62,272 nt of DNA from Paenibacillus gyeongsangnamensis (GTDB taxonomy: Bacteria; Bacillota; Bacilli; Paenibacillales; NBRC-103111). Below, piece by piece: positions 8,780 to 17,309 of this stretch. Under the pieces are notes generated by a model, which saw only the letters and a program-made list of their open reading frames with translations, was not told the DNA's origin and searched no databases. Numbering within the stretch: position 1 is the stretch's first letter; each line of letters opens with the position of its first letter. A program made the translations under genes and the position numbers. The stretch covers positions 1 to 62,272 of the forward strand of contig NZ_JAQAGZ010000033.1 in NCBI RefSeq assembly GCF_027533625.1. The letters run 5' to 3'.

Positions 8780-9553
8780 ATGTCCGAATCGGCGACTAAT
8801 GAGTCGAACTATACGTCAAGCCGTTACCGAACGCCGGACGGAGCCCCCGCAGATATCGTCATCTTCACCATTACGTCAACGGAACGCGGCACGGCCAAAA
8901 AATCGCTGCCGTACCGGGAGCTGCAAGTGCTTTTGATCCAAAGGAAAAATTGGCCCTTCGAGGGGCAGTGGGCGCTGCCCGGAGGCTTCTCCAAGGAAAC
9001 CGAATCGATTCACGAGTCTGCGAAGCGCGAGCTTCAAGAAGAAACCGGCGTCGAGAACGTCCATATCGAGTACTTCAATGTTTACAGCGCGCCTGGAAGA
9101 GATCCGCGGGGTTGGATTATCTCGCACGCCTTCTTCGCGCTGGTGAACGAAGCGCATTTGATCAACCGCAAAGCGGCCGACGACGCTTCCGATGTCCGGC
9201 TGTTCACGGTGGAGGAGGCTCTGCGGATGAACCTTGCTTTCGATCATCATCAGATTTTGCGTGACGCGCTTGAGCAAATTCGGCGGCGCATGCTGACGAC
9301 GACGATCGCGAAGGAGTTTCTGCCTGAGGAATTTACGATCAGCGAGCTGTATCAAGTGATTCAGACGGTCGTTCCTGCATTTGAGGAGCGGAATTTTATC
9401 CGCAAGATTACGTCGACGCAAAGCCGTAAGGGGATCATTGAAGAAGTGCGCGACCGGCGCGGGGAACCGAAGATGTCCAACAAGTATTCCCAGCGGGCAG
9501 CGCAGCTGTACCGGTTCACGGATGCCGAGCCTCAGCTGTCCATATACGGCTAG
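8780..9553 (+). CDS. Nudix hydrolase with C-terminal winged helix, NrtR-like NAD regulator
   Basis: Residues about 25-165 form a Nudix domain with an intact box (GGFSKETESIHESAKRELQ then EETGV), so ADP-ribose hydrolysis is possible. Residues about 175-250 resemble the winged-helix domain of NrtR-type regulators (FTISELYQVIQTVVP, then NFIRKITS). In that family ADP-ribose binding releases the protein from operators of NAD biosynthesis genes. The position directly before pncA and pncB, and the paired dyads at 8736 and 9575, support a regulator of this salvage pathway. A pure enzyme role cannot be excluded. GTG/TTG alternatives upstream are not needed: ATG 8780 follows GGCGGGTGATTTG and sits close to the promoter. 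Confidence 0.8.
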   Translation: MSESATNESNYTSSRYRTPDGAPADIVIFTITSTERGTAKKSLPYRELQVLLIQRKNWPFEGQWALPGGFSKETESIHESAKRELQEETGVENVHIEYFNVYSAPGRDPRGWIISHAFFALVNEAHLINRKAADDASDVRLFTVEEALRMNLAFDHHQILRDALEQIRRRMLTTTIAKEFLPEEFTISELYQVIQTVVPAFEERNFIRKITSTQSRKGIIEEVRDRRGEPKMSNKYSQRAAQLYRFTDAEPQLSIYG

Positions 9554-9574
9554 GCGCGGTTTTCTTTTCACGAT

Positions 9575-9591
9575 ATTGTCAAAGTAATAAT
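9575..9591 (+). promoter_or_regulatory. Candidate NrtR-type operator before pncA
   Basis: ATTGTCAAAGTAATAAT matches the dyad at 8736 in spacing and most bases. It overlaps a possible -35 (TTGTCA, 9576-9581), with ATACAT 17 nt further on. Confidence 0.6.
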
Positions 9592-9627
9592 ATTACAGAT
9601 ACATTATGTGAAAGGGCGTGGCGTGGA

Positions 9628-10176
9628 ATGAAAGCCTTGATCGTAATCGATTATACCGTCGATTTTGTGGTCGGAAAGCTGCCGTGCGGTCAGCCGGCCG
9701 TGGATATTGAGCAGCGGATTTGCGGGCTTGTCGAGCAATTCGCCGAGCGTGGCGATTTTGTCGTGATGGCGGTCGATCTTCATGAAACGGATGACCCTTA
9801 TCATCCGGAGACGAAGCTGTTCCCGCCTCATAACATTCAAGGCACCGACGGAAGAAAGCTTTATGGGCAGCTGGAGCCAATCTATGCCAAGCAACGGGAG
9901 CGGATCCGTTGGATGGATAAAACAAGATACAGCGCGTTCTGCGGCACCGACCTTGAACAGCAGCTCAGGGCAAGAGACATCCGGGAGCTTCATTTGGCCG
10001 GTGTCTGTACCGATATTTGCGTGCTGCATACGGCGGTCGACGCTTACAACAAAGGGTTTACGGTCGTCGTGCATGAAGACGCCGTAGCTAGCTTCAATCC
10101 GCAGGGCCACGAATGGGCGCTGGGACATTTTGAACGGGTGCTGGGGGCCGGGGTCGTCAAGCAGCCTAAGGAGTGA
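9628..10176 (+). CDS. pncA: Nicotinamidase
   Basis: This enzyme deamidates nicotinamide to nicotinate and ammonia. The 182-residue protein has the isochorismatase-like fold with the expected triad: Asp8 (VIDYTVDF), Lys98 (MDKTRYSAF) and the nucleophile Cys131 in GVCTDICVL. A metal-binding patch is visible at VDLHETDD (about 50-56). Length is normal for the family. Its TGA touches the ATG of pncB, so the two are co-translated. Together they recycle nicotinamide to nicotinate mononucleotide. Confidence 0.92.
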   Translation: MKALIVIDYTVDFVVGKLPCGQPAVDIEQRICGLVEQFAERGDFVVMAVDLHETDDPYHPETKLFPPHNIQGTDGRKLYGQLEPIYAKQRERIRWMDKTRYSAFCGTDLEQQLRARDIRELHLAGVCTDICVLHTAVDAYNKGFTVVVHEDAVASFNPQGHEWALGHFERVLGAGVVKQPKE

Positions 10177-11631
10177 ATGGATATGGATTATGAGAATTTA
10201 ACGCTGCACACGGATAAGTATCAGATCAACATGATGTACGCCCATTGGATCCAAGGCTCGCACAACGAGAAAGCGGTCTTTGAAGGCTACTTCCGGAAGC
10301 TCCCGTTCGGCAACGGGTATGCCGTCTTTGCCGGGTTGGAGCGTATCGTGCAATATATAGAGGGCCTGAAGTTCGGAGAAGAAGAAATCGAATACCTGAG
10401 GACGCAGGAAGAGCAGTATCACGAGGACTTTCTGGCCGAGCTGCGTGAATTCCGGTTTACGGGCGATTTATGGTGCGCGGCGGAAGGCACGCTCGTATTC
10501 CCGAACGAACCGCTCATGCGGGTGGAAGCCAGGGTATTCGAGGCGCAGCTGGTAGAGACGGCACTGCTGAACTTTATGAATTACCAGACGTTGATCGCGA
10601 CGAAGGCATCGCGCATTAAGCAGGTAGCGCCCGACGAAGGGCTGCTGGAGTTCGGCACGCGGAGAGCGCAGGAAGCGGATGCGGCAGTTTGGGGCGCCAG
10701 AGCGGCTTATATTGCGGGCTTCCATGCAACGTCCAACCTGAGGGCCGGTATGCTGTTCGGCATTCCGACCAAAGGAACGCACGCCCATGCCTGGGTGCAG
10801 GCCCATGATACCGAAGAGGAAGCGTTCCGCAAATACGCCGAGGCGCTGCCGGATCAGGTTACGCTGCTCGTCGATACGTATGATACGCTCAAGAGCGGCG
10901 TACCCGCCGCGATCCATACCGCCAAGCTGCTGGAGCGGCAGGGGAAGCGCATGCAAGCGATCCGCCTTGACAGCGGGGACTTGGCTTACCTGTCCAAGAA
11001 GGCCCGGGAAATGCTGGATGAGGCCGGACTGACTTATGTGAATATTGTGGCGTCGAACGATCTCGATGAGAATATCATCACAGACTTGAAAGCGCAAGGA
11101 GCAAAGATTGATACCTGGGGCGTAGGGACGCACTTGATTACGGCGGACGACCAACCGGCCCTTGGCGGCGTTTACAAGCTTGTCGCGCGGGAAAAGGACG
11201 GGGCCTATGTGCCGGTAATCAAGATCTCGGGCAATCCGGATAAGGTATCGAACCCGGGAGTCAAGGAAGTGTTCCGCATCGTCAACCGGCAAACGGGGAA
11301 GGCGGAAGCGGATTACATTGCCCTGCGCGGAGAAGAGGATATTCGTAATCACGATTCCATTAAACTGTTCGACCCGCAGCACCCTTATTTGAACAAGACG
11401 ATCAAGGACTATGAAGCGATCCCCCTGCTTCAGCCGATCTTCATCCAAGGCAAGCCGGTCTGCGATCGGCCGACGCCGGACCAGATCAGGAGCTACCATA
11501 AGAAGCAGCTGGCGATGTTCTGGCCGGAATATTTAAGGAAACTGAATCCCGAGGTGTATCGGGTCAATTTGAGCCGCGCCGCTTGGGAGCTTAAGATGGA
11601 GCTGATCCAGCAATACCAAGGAGACCGTTGA
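10177..11631 (+). CDS. pncB: Nicotinate phosphoribosyltransferase
   Basis: The protein joins nicotinate to PRPP, giving nicotinate mononucleotide for NAD synthesis. Family features include LHTDKYQINMMYAHW at the start, EFGTRRAQ, GIPTKGTHAHAW with the His expected to be autophosphorylated, AIRLDSGDLAYLSKKAR, and WGVGTHLITADDQPALGGVYK. At 484 residues it is the length of the Gram-positive class. ATG 10177 follows pncA without a gap; a second ATG at 10183 is better spaced from AAGGAG and may be the real start. A short hairpin follows at 11703. Confidence 0.93.
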   Translation: MDMDYENLTLHTDKYQINMMYAHWIQGSHNEKAVFEGYFRKLPFGNGYAVFAGLERIVQYIEGLKFGEEEIEYLRTQEEQYHEDFLAELREFRFTGDLWCAAEGTLVFPNEPLMRVEARVFEAQLVETALLNFMNYQTLIATKASRIKQVAPDEGLLEFGTRRAQEADAAVWGARAAYIAGFHATSNLRAGMLFGIPTKGTHAHAWVQAHDTEEEAFRKYAEALPDQVTLLVDTYDTLKSGVPAAIHTAKLLERQGKRMQAIRLDSGDLAYLSKKAREMLDEAGLTYVNIVASNDLDENIITDLKAQGAKIDTWGVGTHLITADDQPALGGVYKLVAREKDGAYVPVIKISGNPDKVSNPGVKEVFRIVNRQTGKAEADYIALRGEEDIRNHDSIKLFDPQHPYLNKTIKDYEAIPLLQPIFIQGKPVCDRPTPDQIRSYHKKQLAMFWPEYLRKLNPEVYRVNLSRAAWELKMELIQQYQGDR

Positions 11632-11702
11632 GAATCCGGGGGGTGCTCCTTGAAAATAAGCTTGGCTGGCGAATTGTTATAATTCAATAGGATATTCGGG
11701 AG

Positions 11703-11727
11703 GCCGCTGTTGAAACAGCGGTCTTTC
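11703..11727 (+). terminator. Probable terminator after pncB
   Basis: GCCGCTGTT pairs with AACAGCGG around GA, followed by TCTTTCGTT; the T-tract is weak. Confidence 0.55.
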
Positions 11728-11955
11728 GTTATGATAGTAGGCAAGAACATTGCCCAATCCAACATGATCAACCCCACTTTTTCTATCTATTACCCAACAA
11801 TCTCGCATTCGATTGCAGGAATTATGGTTAACAGAACTAATATTCGTATATATGTAATAAATTCCAGGCGGCAAGGGATGCGCAACTTTTTCCAACGGTG
11901 AGCCTCTAACTAGATTGTAGGCGTAGGCCGACAAACTACATAGGAGAGGTGCAGC
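11728..11955. other. Intergenic region without a recognisable gene
   Basis: AT-rich spacer before the secreted phosphoesterase. The only element seen is the ribosome site TAGGAGAGGTG just before 11956. Confidence 0.5.
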
Positions 11956-13155
11956 ATGAAAAAATGGTTGACGCTCGCTCTTTTGTTCTCCGCTGTAAGC
12001 ACAAGTGCATCCGCTGCAGAGGCGAGCACTCCGACCCCGATTCAAATACTAATGAATGACAACCGGATTCAGACGGAAGTGAATCCTCAAATCGTGGGCG
12101 GCCATACCTTCGTACCGCTGCGGGCTGTTGCGGAAGGGATGGGGTTTCAAGTCGCATGGAACGGCGAGCAGCGAAAGGTGACCTTGGATCAATCGAATCA
12201 GCATATCGAATTCACCATTGGCCGTCCGGAGGTTCAGGTGAACGGGCAGCAGAAGCTGCTTGACAATGCACCATACATTGTGGAAGGGAACACGATGCTG
12301 CCGGTCCGCTTCCTGGGCGAGCAATTGGGACTTGAAGTTCGCTGGGATGCCGCGGCGAATGCGGTCAATTTGTACAAGCCTTCGTTCACCCGGCTGACGA
12401 ATTTATCGTCTCCGATCGAACATATCGTGGTTGTGGTGGAGGAGAATCACTCCTATAAACAGATCATAGGCAGTCCGAAGGCGCCTTATATCCAATCCTT
12501 GCTCGAGAATGGGGCATTATTCACGAATGCGCACGGGGTGGCCCATCCGAGCCAGCCGAATTACTTGACGCTATTCTCCGGCTCCTCCCAGGGGGTTACC
12601 GACGATTCCTGCAAAAAGCCTTTCGGCACCGCCAATCTTGCAAGCGAGCTATTGGATGCAGGCTTAACGTTCACCGGGTACTCCGAAGATTTGCCGAAGA
12701 CCGGCTATACCGGCTGTTCGTACAAAGGGTATGCGCGTAAGCATAATCCTTGGGTTCAATTTACGAATGTGCCCGGGGAGCTGAACCGTCCGTTCTCCGA
12801 CTTTCCGCAAGACTTCTCGAAGCTGCCTACGGTTTCGTTTGTCATTCCCAATCACCAGAACGATATGCATGATGGAACGGTGCAGGAGGCGGACGACTGG
12901 TTAAAGACGAATCTGGATTCCTACTTGACCTGGGCGGCATCGCACAATAGTCTGTTAATCATTACGTGGGACGAGGATGACAACACGAAGGAAAACCGCA
13001 TACCGCTGATCATGGCAGGCCCTATGGTCAAGCCGGGGCAATATGACGAGAATGTAAATCACATTCATGTGCTCCGGACGTTGGAGGAAGCCTACCATCT
13101 TCCGCCGCTCGGGGAAAGCCGTTCCGTGAATCCCATCACTTCCGTTTGGAAATAG
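11956..13155 (+). CDS. Secreted phosphoesterase with copper-amine-oxidase-N stalk domain
   Basis: A signal peptide (MKKWLTLALLFSAVS, cleavage near ASA-AEA) precedes two parts. Residues about 28-140 carry two repeats of the copper-amine-oxidase N-terminal or stalk-type domain (TFVPLRAVAEGMG and TMLPVRFLGEQLG). Residues about 150-395 match the phosphoesterase family that includes acid phosphatase and phospholipase C-type enzymes: IVVVVEENHSYKQI, HPSQPNYLTLFSG, SFVIPNHQNDMHDG, IITWDEDD and HIHVLRTLEEAY. The Glu-Asn, Asp-His and Asp-Glu clusters expected for metal and phosphate binding are present. It is likely exported, with the stalk holding the enzyme at the wall. The combination is typical of Paenibacillus-like genomes; the natural substrate is unknown. 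Confidence 0.88.
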   Translation: MKKWLTLALLFSAVSTSASAAEASTPTPIQILMNDNRIQTEVNPQIVGGHTFVPLRAVAEGMGFQVAWNGEQRKVTLDQSNQHIEFTIGRPEVQVNGQQKLLDNAPYIVEGNTMLPVRFLGEQLGLEVRWDAAANAVNLYKPSFTRLTNLSSPIEHIVVVVEENHSYKQIIGSPKAPYIQSLLENGALFTNAHGVAHPSQPNYLTLFSGSSQGVTDDSCKKPFGTANLASELLDAGLTFTGYSEDLPKTGYTGCSYKGYARKHNPWVQFTNVPGELNRPFSDFPQDFSKLPTVSFVIPNHQNDMHDGTVQEADDWLKTNLDSYLTWAASHNSLLIITWDEDDNTKENRIPLIMAGPMVKPGQYDENVNHIHVLRTLEEAYHLPPLGESRSVNPITSVWK

Positions 13156-13227
13156 CCCATCCCGGCAATAAGCTGCAGGGAGAACGATATAAGCAGAAAA
13201 GCGTTACCGGGCGAATGGAGGCTGGCA

Positions 13228-13584
13228 ATGAAGGTCAAACGAATCGTAGCCAATGTCGATACGCAGGATATCGCTGCAGCCAAACGCTTTTACCAGGACG
13301 TGCTCGGCCTCGATTTATTGATGGATCATGGCTGGATCGCCACTTACGGCTCACTTGAGGAGATGAGCATCCAAATTAGCTTCGCCTCGCAGGGAGGCTC
13401 CGATACGCCAATACCCGATCTATCGATTGAAGTCGACGATGTCGATGCTGCGCTTGAACGGATGAATTTAGCCGGATTTCCGGTCGAATATGGGCCGGCG
13501 GATGAACCCTGGGGCGTTCGACGGTTCTATGTCCGAGACCCGTTCGGCAAGCTAATCAACATTCTCTCGCATACAAACCCTTAA
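13228..13584 (+). CDS. VOC-family (glyoxalase-like) protein
   Basis: The 118-residue product has one vicinal-oxygen-chelate module: RIVANVDTQDIAAAKRFYQ, then VLGLDLLMDHGWIATYG, and the closing RRFYVRDPFGKLINIL with the metal-ligand Glu replaced by a Lys-Leu-Ile context. Such proteins act as glyoxalases, dioxygenases or antibiotic-binding proteins. The missing terminal Glu argues against a classical glyoxalase. It stands alone, 70 nt after the phosphoesterase. Confidence 0.8.
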   Translation: MKVKRIVANVDTQDIAAAKRFYQDVLGLDLLMDHGWIATYGSLEEMSIQISFASQGGSDTPIPDLSIEVDDVDAALERMNLAGFPVEYGPADEPWGVRRFYVRDPFGKLINILSHTNP

Positions 13585-13939
13585 TCAGACAGTCCCAAAA
13601 GCCGATCCTTCAAATCCATGGGCAGAACAAGCCGGTCCATATACTTTAAATGAAAAAAGAAACCGTTTTTTTCGTAAAATGGCGGGTGGTCCCTCCATTT
13701 AACGAGGATCGGTTTCTTTTTTTATAGGCTCTGTTTTCGTTTATTGTTGATTTTCGACCAAAAGAAAACCGCCCACTAAAAAGTTAATCTAACTATCTTA
13801 TCCGATAGTTCAACGATTTTGTGGTATGGTTCGCCGCGCTGTAAGTAATGGGAAGTTTTATTGCGATATTATACTAAAATGAAGGGTTTGATTAACGCTA
13901 CCGATTCACAAAGTGGTAGAAAAAATATGAAAACGGTCA
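13585..13939. other. Gene-free region with two inverted repeats
   Basis: AAAAAAGAAACCG (13653-13665) is repeated inverted at 13710-13722, which would make a long-loop terminator for either strand. A second dyad, AACTATC-N6-GATAGTT, is at 13791-13810. The style resembles the non-coding margin of an insertion sequence, but no transposase frame was found here. Confidence 0.45.
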
Positions 13940-14332
13940 TTAAAGAGGGTGTTTGTATATTTCAATCACATTGCCATCGGGATCGCATAAATGGGCAACC
14001 CTGGCATTCCAGGCTCGCCGATCGTGAGGCTCGTTAAGGAGTACCACCCCTTTATCTTTCAAACGGGAACAAACGTCATCGACTTGGTCAACAGAAAAAG
14101 TGAGTAAGAATTTCGATTGTGATGCTCCATCGGTTGGTAGATTGTTTTCACCAATCACTTCTGCCATGTTTTCACGGGAAAAAATTTCGATTTTGGTTTC
14201 GCCAGTATTAAACGATGCGAACTGCATCTCCTCAGAGGAAAATCCCAATGGAAACTCCATCACGTCTCTGTAAAACGCTACACTTTTATCAAAGTTTTTT
14301 ACTAATAGTCTAACTTGCGACAGTTTCACCAT
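13940..14332 (-). CDS. VOC-family protein
   Basis: The 130-residue protein starts at MVKLSQVRLLVKNFDKSVAF behind AAAGGTAGTGG; the frame is open 12 codons further upstream without a ribosome site. It has FYRDVMEFPLGF, EIFSRENMAEV, and the closing VAHLCDPDGNVIEIY with the conserved metal-ligand Glu. One VOC module would dimerise to form the active site. The chemistry is not predictable. It lies between non-coding debris and an insertion-sequence remnant. Confidence 0.8.
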   Translation of the reverse strand: MVKLSQVRLLVKNFDKSVAFYRDVMEFPLGFSSEEMQFASFNTGETKIEIFSRENMAEVIGENNLPTDGASQSKFLLTFSVDQVDDVCSRLKDKGVVLLNEPHDRRAWNARVAHLCDPDGNVIEIYKHPL

Positions 14333-14489
14333 CCCACTACCTTTCTGTACAAAATGGGGGTAACCCAATATTACAAGGCTTTTCTATACCCAGTTTAACA
14401 TAATCGCGGAAACCTGTATTGTAATAACACGACAACTTACCTTTTTTTGATGTAGGTTCTCCGAGGTTGTCTTAACTAATCTGGTTAGT

Positions 14490-14795
14490 TTAGGAAGAAA
14501 AAGATGTTCTGCGAAGATTGGTGTCTGTCTCATTTATAGTAAACAGGCAAGAGGCGACCAGCATATTTTTCTTATTCGACGTTGTGTTCTCATATTCCTT
14601 GCTGTCTAAGTAACGAAACCAAGCCAGATAATGTTGCAAATACTTGATTGCTACGCCATTAAAGCGGTCAATCCCATCGTTTCAAACGACTATGATAGCT
14701 GTTTACATTCTGAATGTGGTAAACACCTTTAATACGCTGTTTCCAATCCGACTTGAAGCGGTAATGGGCTAAGTCTTTTGAATTCGCATAGGAAC
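14490..14795 (-). pseudogene. IS1595-family transposase, C-terminal remnant
   Basis: Minus-strand translation gives KGVYHIQNVNSYHSRLKRW, and after a one-base shift at about 14677, IDRFNGVAIKYLQHYLAWF then RYLD. This is the typical end of ISXO2/IS1595-type transposases. The catalytic N-terminal part is absent; the fragment abuts the truncated gene at 14799. The shift and truncation show a dead element. Confidence 0.75.
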
Positions 14796-14798
14796 TGA

Positions 14799-15470
14799 AT
14801 GCCCTCCATGAAACTGGAGACGGCCAATTCTGATCCGAAGCTGTTCCGCACGGGTCTTGCCACCATCGCTTATCAAGAGGCCAAGATCGGCTCCGATTGG
14901 TCCAAGACCGCTTCGGAAATGTCGGCTTCGGCCAGAGTGCTGGCCGGCATGGGTCTTGCGGAGCCGTTCAAGCAAGCAGTCTTGGCGCAGCTGGACTGCG
15001 TTAATGCGGAACGGGAGTACTGCTGTTTCACGGAAACGGGAAAGGTCAAATTTTTCGAGAACCGCCTGACGGTACGCGAAGGCGTCAACTGTATCAGCGC
15101 TCAGCGGCTCGGTAATGCGGCGGCGGCGCTGCAGCTGGCGCTTTGCCAGAGCCAGCCTGCCGGACCGGGCGGGACGCCCGTCATTCGCGTATTCCCCGCA
15201 TGCCCTGCAGGCTGGAACGTCCGCTTCTCGTTATGGTGCCACGGCGGCTTCCGTATCACGTCCGAGATTTGCGATGGAGAGATCGGGTATATCCGAATCG
15301 AATCCACACTCGGAGGAATCTGCAGAATCCGGAACCCATGGAGCGAAGAAGAGCTGACCTTGATTCCTGAGACCGGCACGGTGTCCATACATTCCGGCTC
15401 CTTAGTGGAATTCGCGACAGCCGAAGGAGACGAATTTACGATCCGGCGAGGAAAACGCCCCATACAATAA
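14799..15470 (+). pseudogene. C-terminal fragment of a glycoside hydrolase-like protein
   Basis: The readable frame (about 220 residues) resembles the end of large alpha-fucosidase or GH95-like glycosidases: ALCQSQPAGPGGTPVIRVFP, WNVRFSLWCHGGFRITSE, then IGYIRIESTLGGICRIRNPW. A catalytic barrel domain should precede it but the upstream sequence is the insertion-sequence remnant. The ATG at 14799 is therefore probably accidental. A strong terminator follows, as expected for a former gene end. Confidence 0.65.
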
Positions 15471-15480
15471 GAGATAATGG

Positions 15481-15506
15481 AGCCGCCGGGAAGTCCCGGC
15501 GGCTTC
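15481..15506 (+). terminator. Terminator after the glycosidase fragment
   Basis: AGCCGCCGGGA pairs with TCCCGGCGGCT around AG, followed by TCGTT. Confidence 0.7.
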
Positions 15507-15540
15507 GTTCGGGCACATAGGAGAACTTGAAAAATAAGGA

Positions 15541-15569
15541 TTGAAGTCTTCGATTAATTGTCTTACAAT
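15541..15569 (+). promoter_or_regulatory. Promoter with FadR-type operator for the glucarate operon
   Basis: TTGAAG (15541-15546) and TACAAT (15564-15569) are 17 nt apart. Overlapping the -10 is the dyad ATTGTCTTACAAT (15557-15569), which fits the TnGTnnnACnA pattern of FadR-subfamily GntR regulators. Almost the same sequence lies over the -10 of the GntR gene at 19202. Confidence 0.7.
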
Positions 15570-15661
15570 AATACATAAATACAATAACAGCATGAAGATC
15601 CGATAACCCGCATCTCAATGAAATGGCTCGCCCTATCCCATTAGGATTCAAGGAGTGATTC

Positions 15662-17035
15662 ATGATGATGAAACAAGAGACGGCGCAAGACCAGGCAGTG
15701 ATTTCCGGGAAAGGGACTCCCGTCATCGAAGAAATGCTCGTCGTTCCCGTGGCAGGATATGACGGCATGCTGCTGAACCTCAGCGGCGCGCATGCGCCCT
15801 ATTTTACGAGGAATGTCGTCATTCTTAGGGACAGCGCAGGCCAGACGGGAATCGGCGAGGTGCCTGGGGGCGAGAAAATCCGGCAAACCTTGGAGGATGC
15901 CAGGCCGCTCGTGGTTGGTCAGCCGATCGGACGCTATCACAATGTCCTGAATTCCGTAAAGCATCAATTCGCCGACCGGGATGCTGGAGGACGCGGGCTT
16001 CAGACCTTCGACCTTCGCGTCGCGATTCATGCGGTAACGGCACTGGAAGCCGCATTGCTGGATTTGATGGGGCAATATCTCGGCGTGCCGGTCGCCGCCT
16101 TGCTGGGAGAGGGACAGCAGCGCGAACAGGTGCCTGTGCTCGGCTATTTGTTTTATGTGGGCGACCGCACCAAGACCGATTTGGACTACAGAAGCGAGCC
16201 TGACGCAGAGGATGATTGGAAGCGTTTGCGCCATGAGGAAGCTCTGACGGCGGAGGCGATCGTCCGTCTCGCCGAGGCGGCTCAAGCACGGTATGGCTTC
16301 CAGGATTTTAAGTTAAAAGGAGGCGTGCTCCGGGGCGACGAGGAAATGGAAGCCGTGACGGCACTAGCCGAACGCTTTCCGCAAGCGCGGATAACGCTTG
16401 ACCCTAACGGAGCATGGTCCTTAAGCGAGGCGATCCGCCTATGCCGGGGCAAACGCCATCTGCTAGCTTATGCCGAGGACCCTTGCGGAGCGGAGAACGG
16501 GCATTCCGGGCGCGAAGTGATGGCGGAGTTCCGCCGAGCTACCGGACTTCCGACCGCTACCAACATGATTGCGACGGATTGGAGACAGATGGGGCATACG
16601 ATCCAGCTTCATTCCGTGGATATTCCGCTGGCGGATCCGCATTTCTGGACGATGCAGGGCTCGGTTCGCGTCGCTCAAATGTGTAATGACTGGGGACTTA
16701 CCTGGGGCTCGCATTCCAATAACCATTTTGATATTTCTCTGGCCATGTTTACTCATGTTGCGGCTGCGGCGCCGGGTGAGATTACAGCCATCGATACGCA
16801 CTGGATCTGGCAGGACGGTCAGCGTCTCACGAAGGAGCCGCTTCGCATTGAAGGCGGTCAATTGACAGTGCCGGATAAGCCGGGCTTAGGCGTAGAAATC
16901 GACATGGAAGAGCTTGAGAAGGCTCATCGGCTTTACTTGGAGAAGGGACTTGGAGCCAGGGACGATGCCTTGGCGATGCAATACCTCATTCCGGGCTGGG
17001 CCTTCGACCCAAAACGTCCTTCCCTGGTGAGATAA
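15662..17035 (+). CDS. gudD: Glucarate dehydratase
   Basis: The enzyme dehydrates D-glucarate to 5-keto-4-deoxyglucarate. The 457-residue protein has the enolase-superfamily layout: an N-terminal capping domain with THAP-like GAHAPYFTRNVV, the KxK acid-base pair in FQDFKLKGG, metal ligands in TLDPNGAW and AYAEDPCG, NMIATDWRQM, and the catalytic His in WGSHSNNHFDISL. Start ATG 15662 follows AAGGAG. It is the first gene of the glucarate run and likely repressed by the GntR protein at 19247. Confidence 0.93.
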   Translation: MMMKQETAQDQAVISGKGTPVIEEMLVVPVAGYDGMLLNLSGAHAPYFTRNVVILRDSAGQTGIGEVPGGEKIRQTLEDARPLVVGQPIGRYHNVLNSVKHQFADRDAGGRGLQTFDLRVAIHAVTALEAALLDLMGQYLGVPVAALLGEGQQREQVPVLGYLFYVGDRTKTDLDYRSEPDAEDDWKRLRHEEALTAEAIVRLAEAAQARYGFQDFKLKGGVLRGDEEMEAVTALAERFPQARITLDPNGAWSLSEAIRLCRGKRHLLAYAEDPCGAENGHSGREVMAEFRRATGLPTATNMIATDWRQMGHTIQLHSVDIPLADPHFWTMQGSVRVAQMCNDWGLTWGSHSNNHFDISLAMFTHVAAAAPGEITAIDTHWIWQDGQRLTKEPLRIEGGQLTVPDKPGLGVEIDMEELEKAHRLYLEKGLGARDDALAMQYLIPGWAFDPKRPSLVR

Positions 17036-17118
17036 CGAAAAGCGCAGCTTAGCTGCGATCAGATTGTCTAGAAACCCGGATATGGAGAAACATGCAAAAG
17101 GTTGCAGGTGGGGGATCC

Positions 17119-17230
17119 CCTGTAGGAGTGATAGGGTCCGCCTTTGTTATCAGAAAAAGACCGCTGCAAAAGCGAATCATATTGAACATATTCCGATAAC
17201 AACAGCGGCCGGAGGGGGATACCCTACAGG
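17119..17230. repeat. Imperfect long inverted repeat between gudD and the DapA-type gene
   Basis: CCTGTAGG at 17119-17126 is inverted at 17223-17230 (CCTACAGG), and TTGTTATC at 17144 is inverted at 17195 (GATAACAA), with partly paired bases between. The whole 112 bp can fold into one imperfect stem. It could be a small MITE-like element or an intra-operon mRNA structure that changes gene ratios. Confidence 0.5.
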
Positions 17231-17309
17231 TGTACCAAAGCAAATTTCTTTATTTCATGAGTTTCTCTATAGCCTGGCGCAGCATAACAGCGATAAAGGA
17301 GAGAGAGCT

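Noticed and set aside
10468..11499. Long minus-strand open frame opposite pncB
   Set aside because: It lies wholly antisense to a clear enzyme gene, is rich in Arg/Leu/Asp as expected for a shadow of GC-rich codons, and has no ribosome site.
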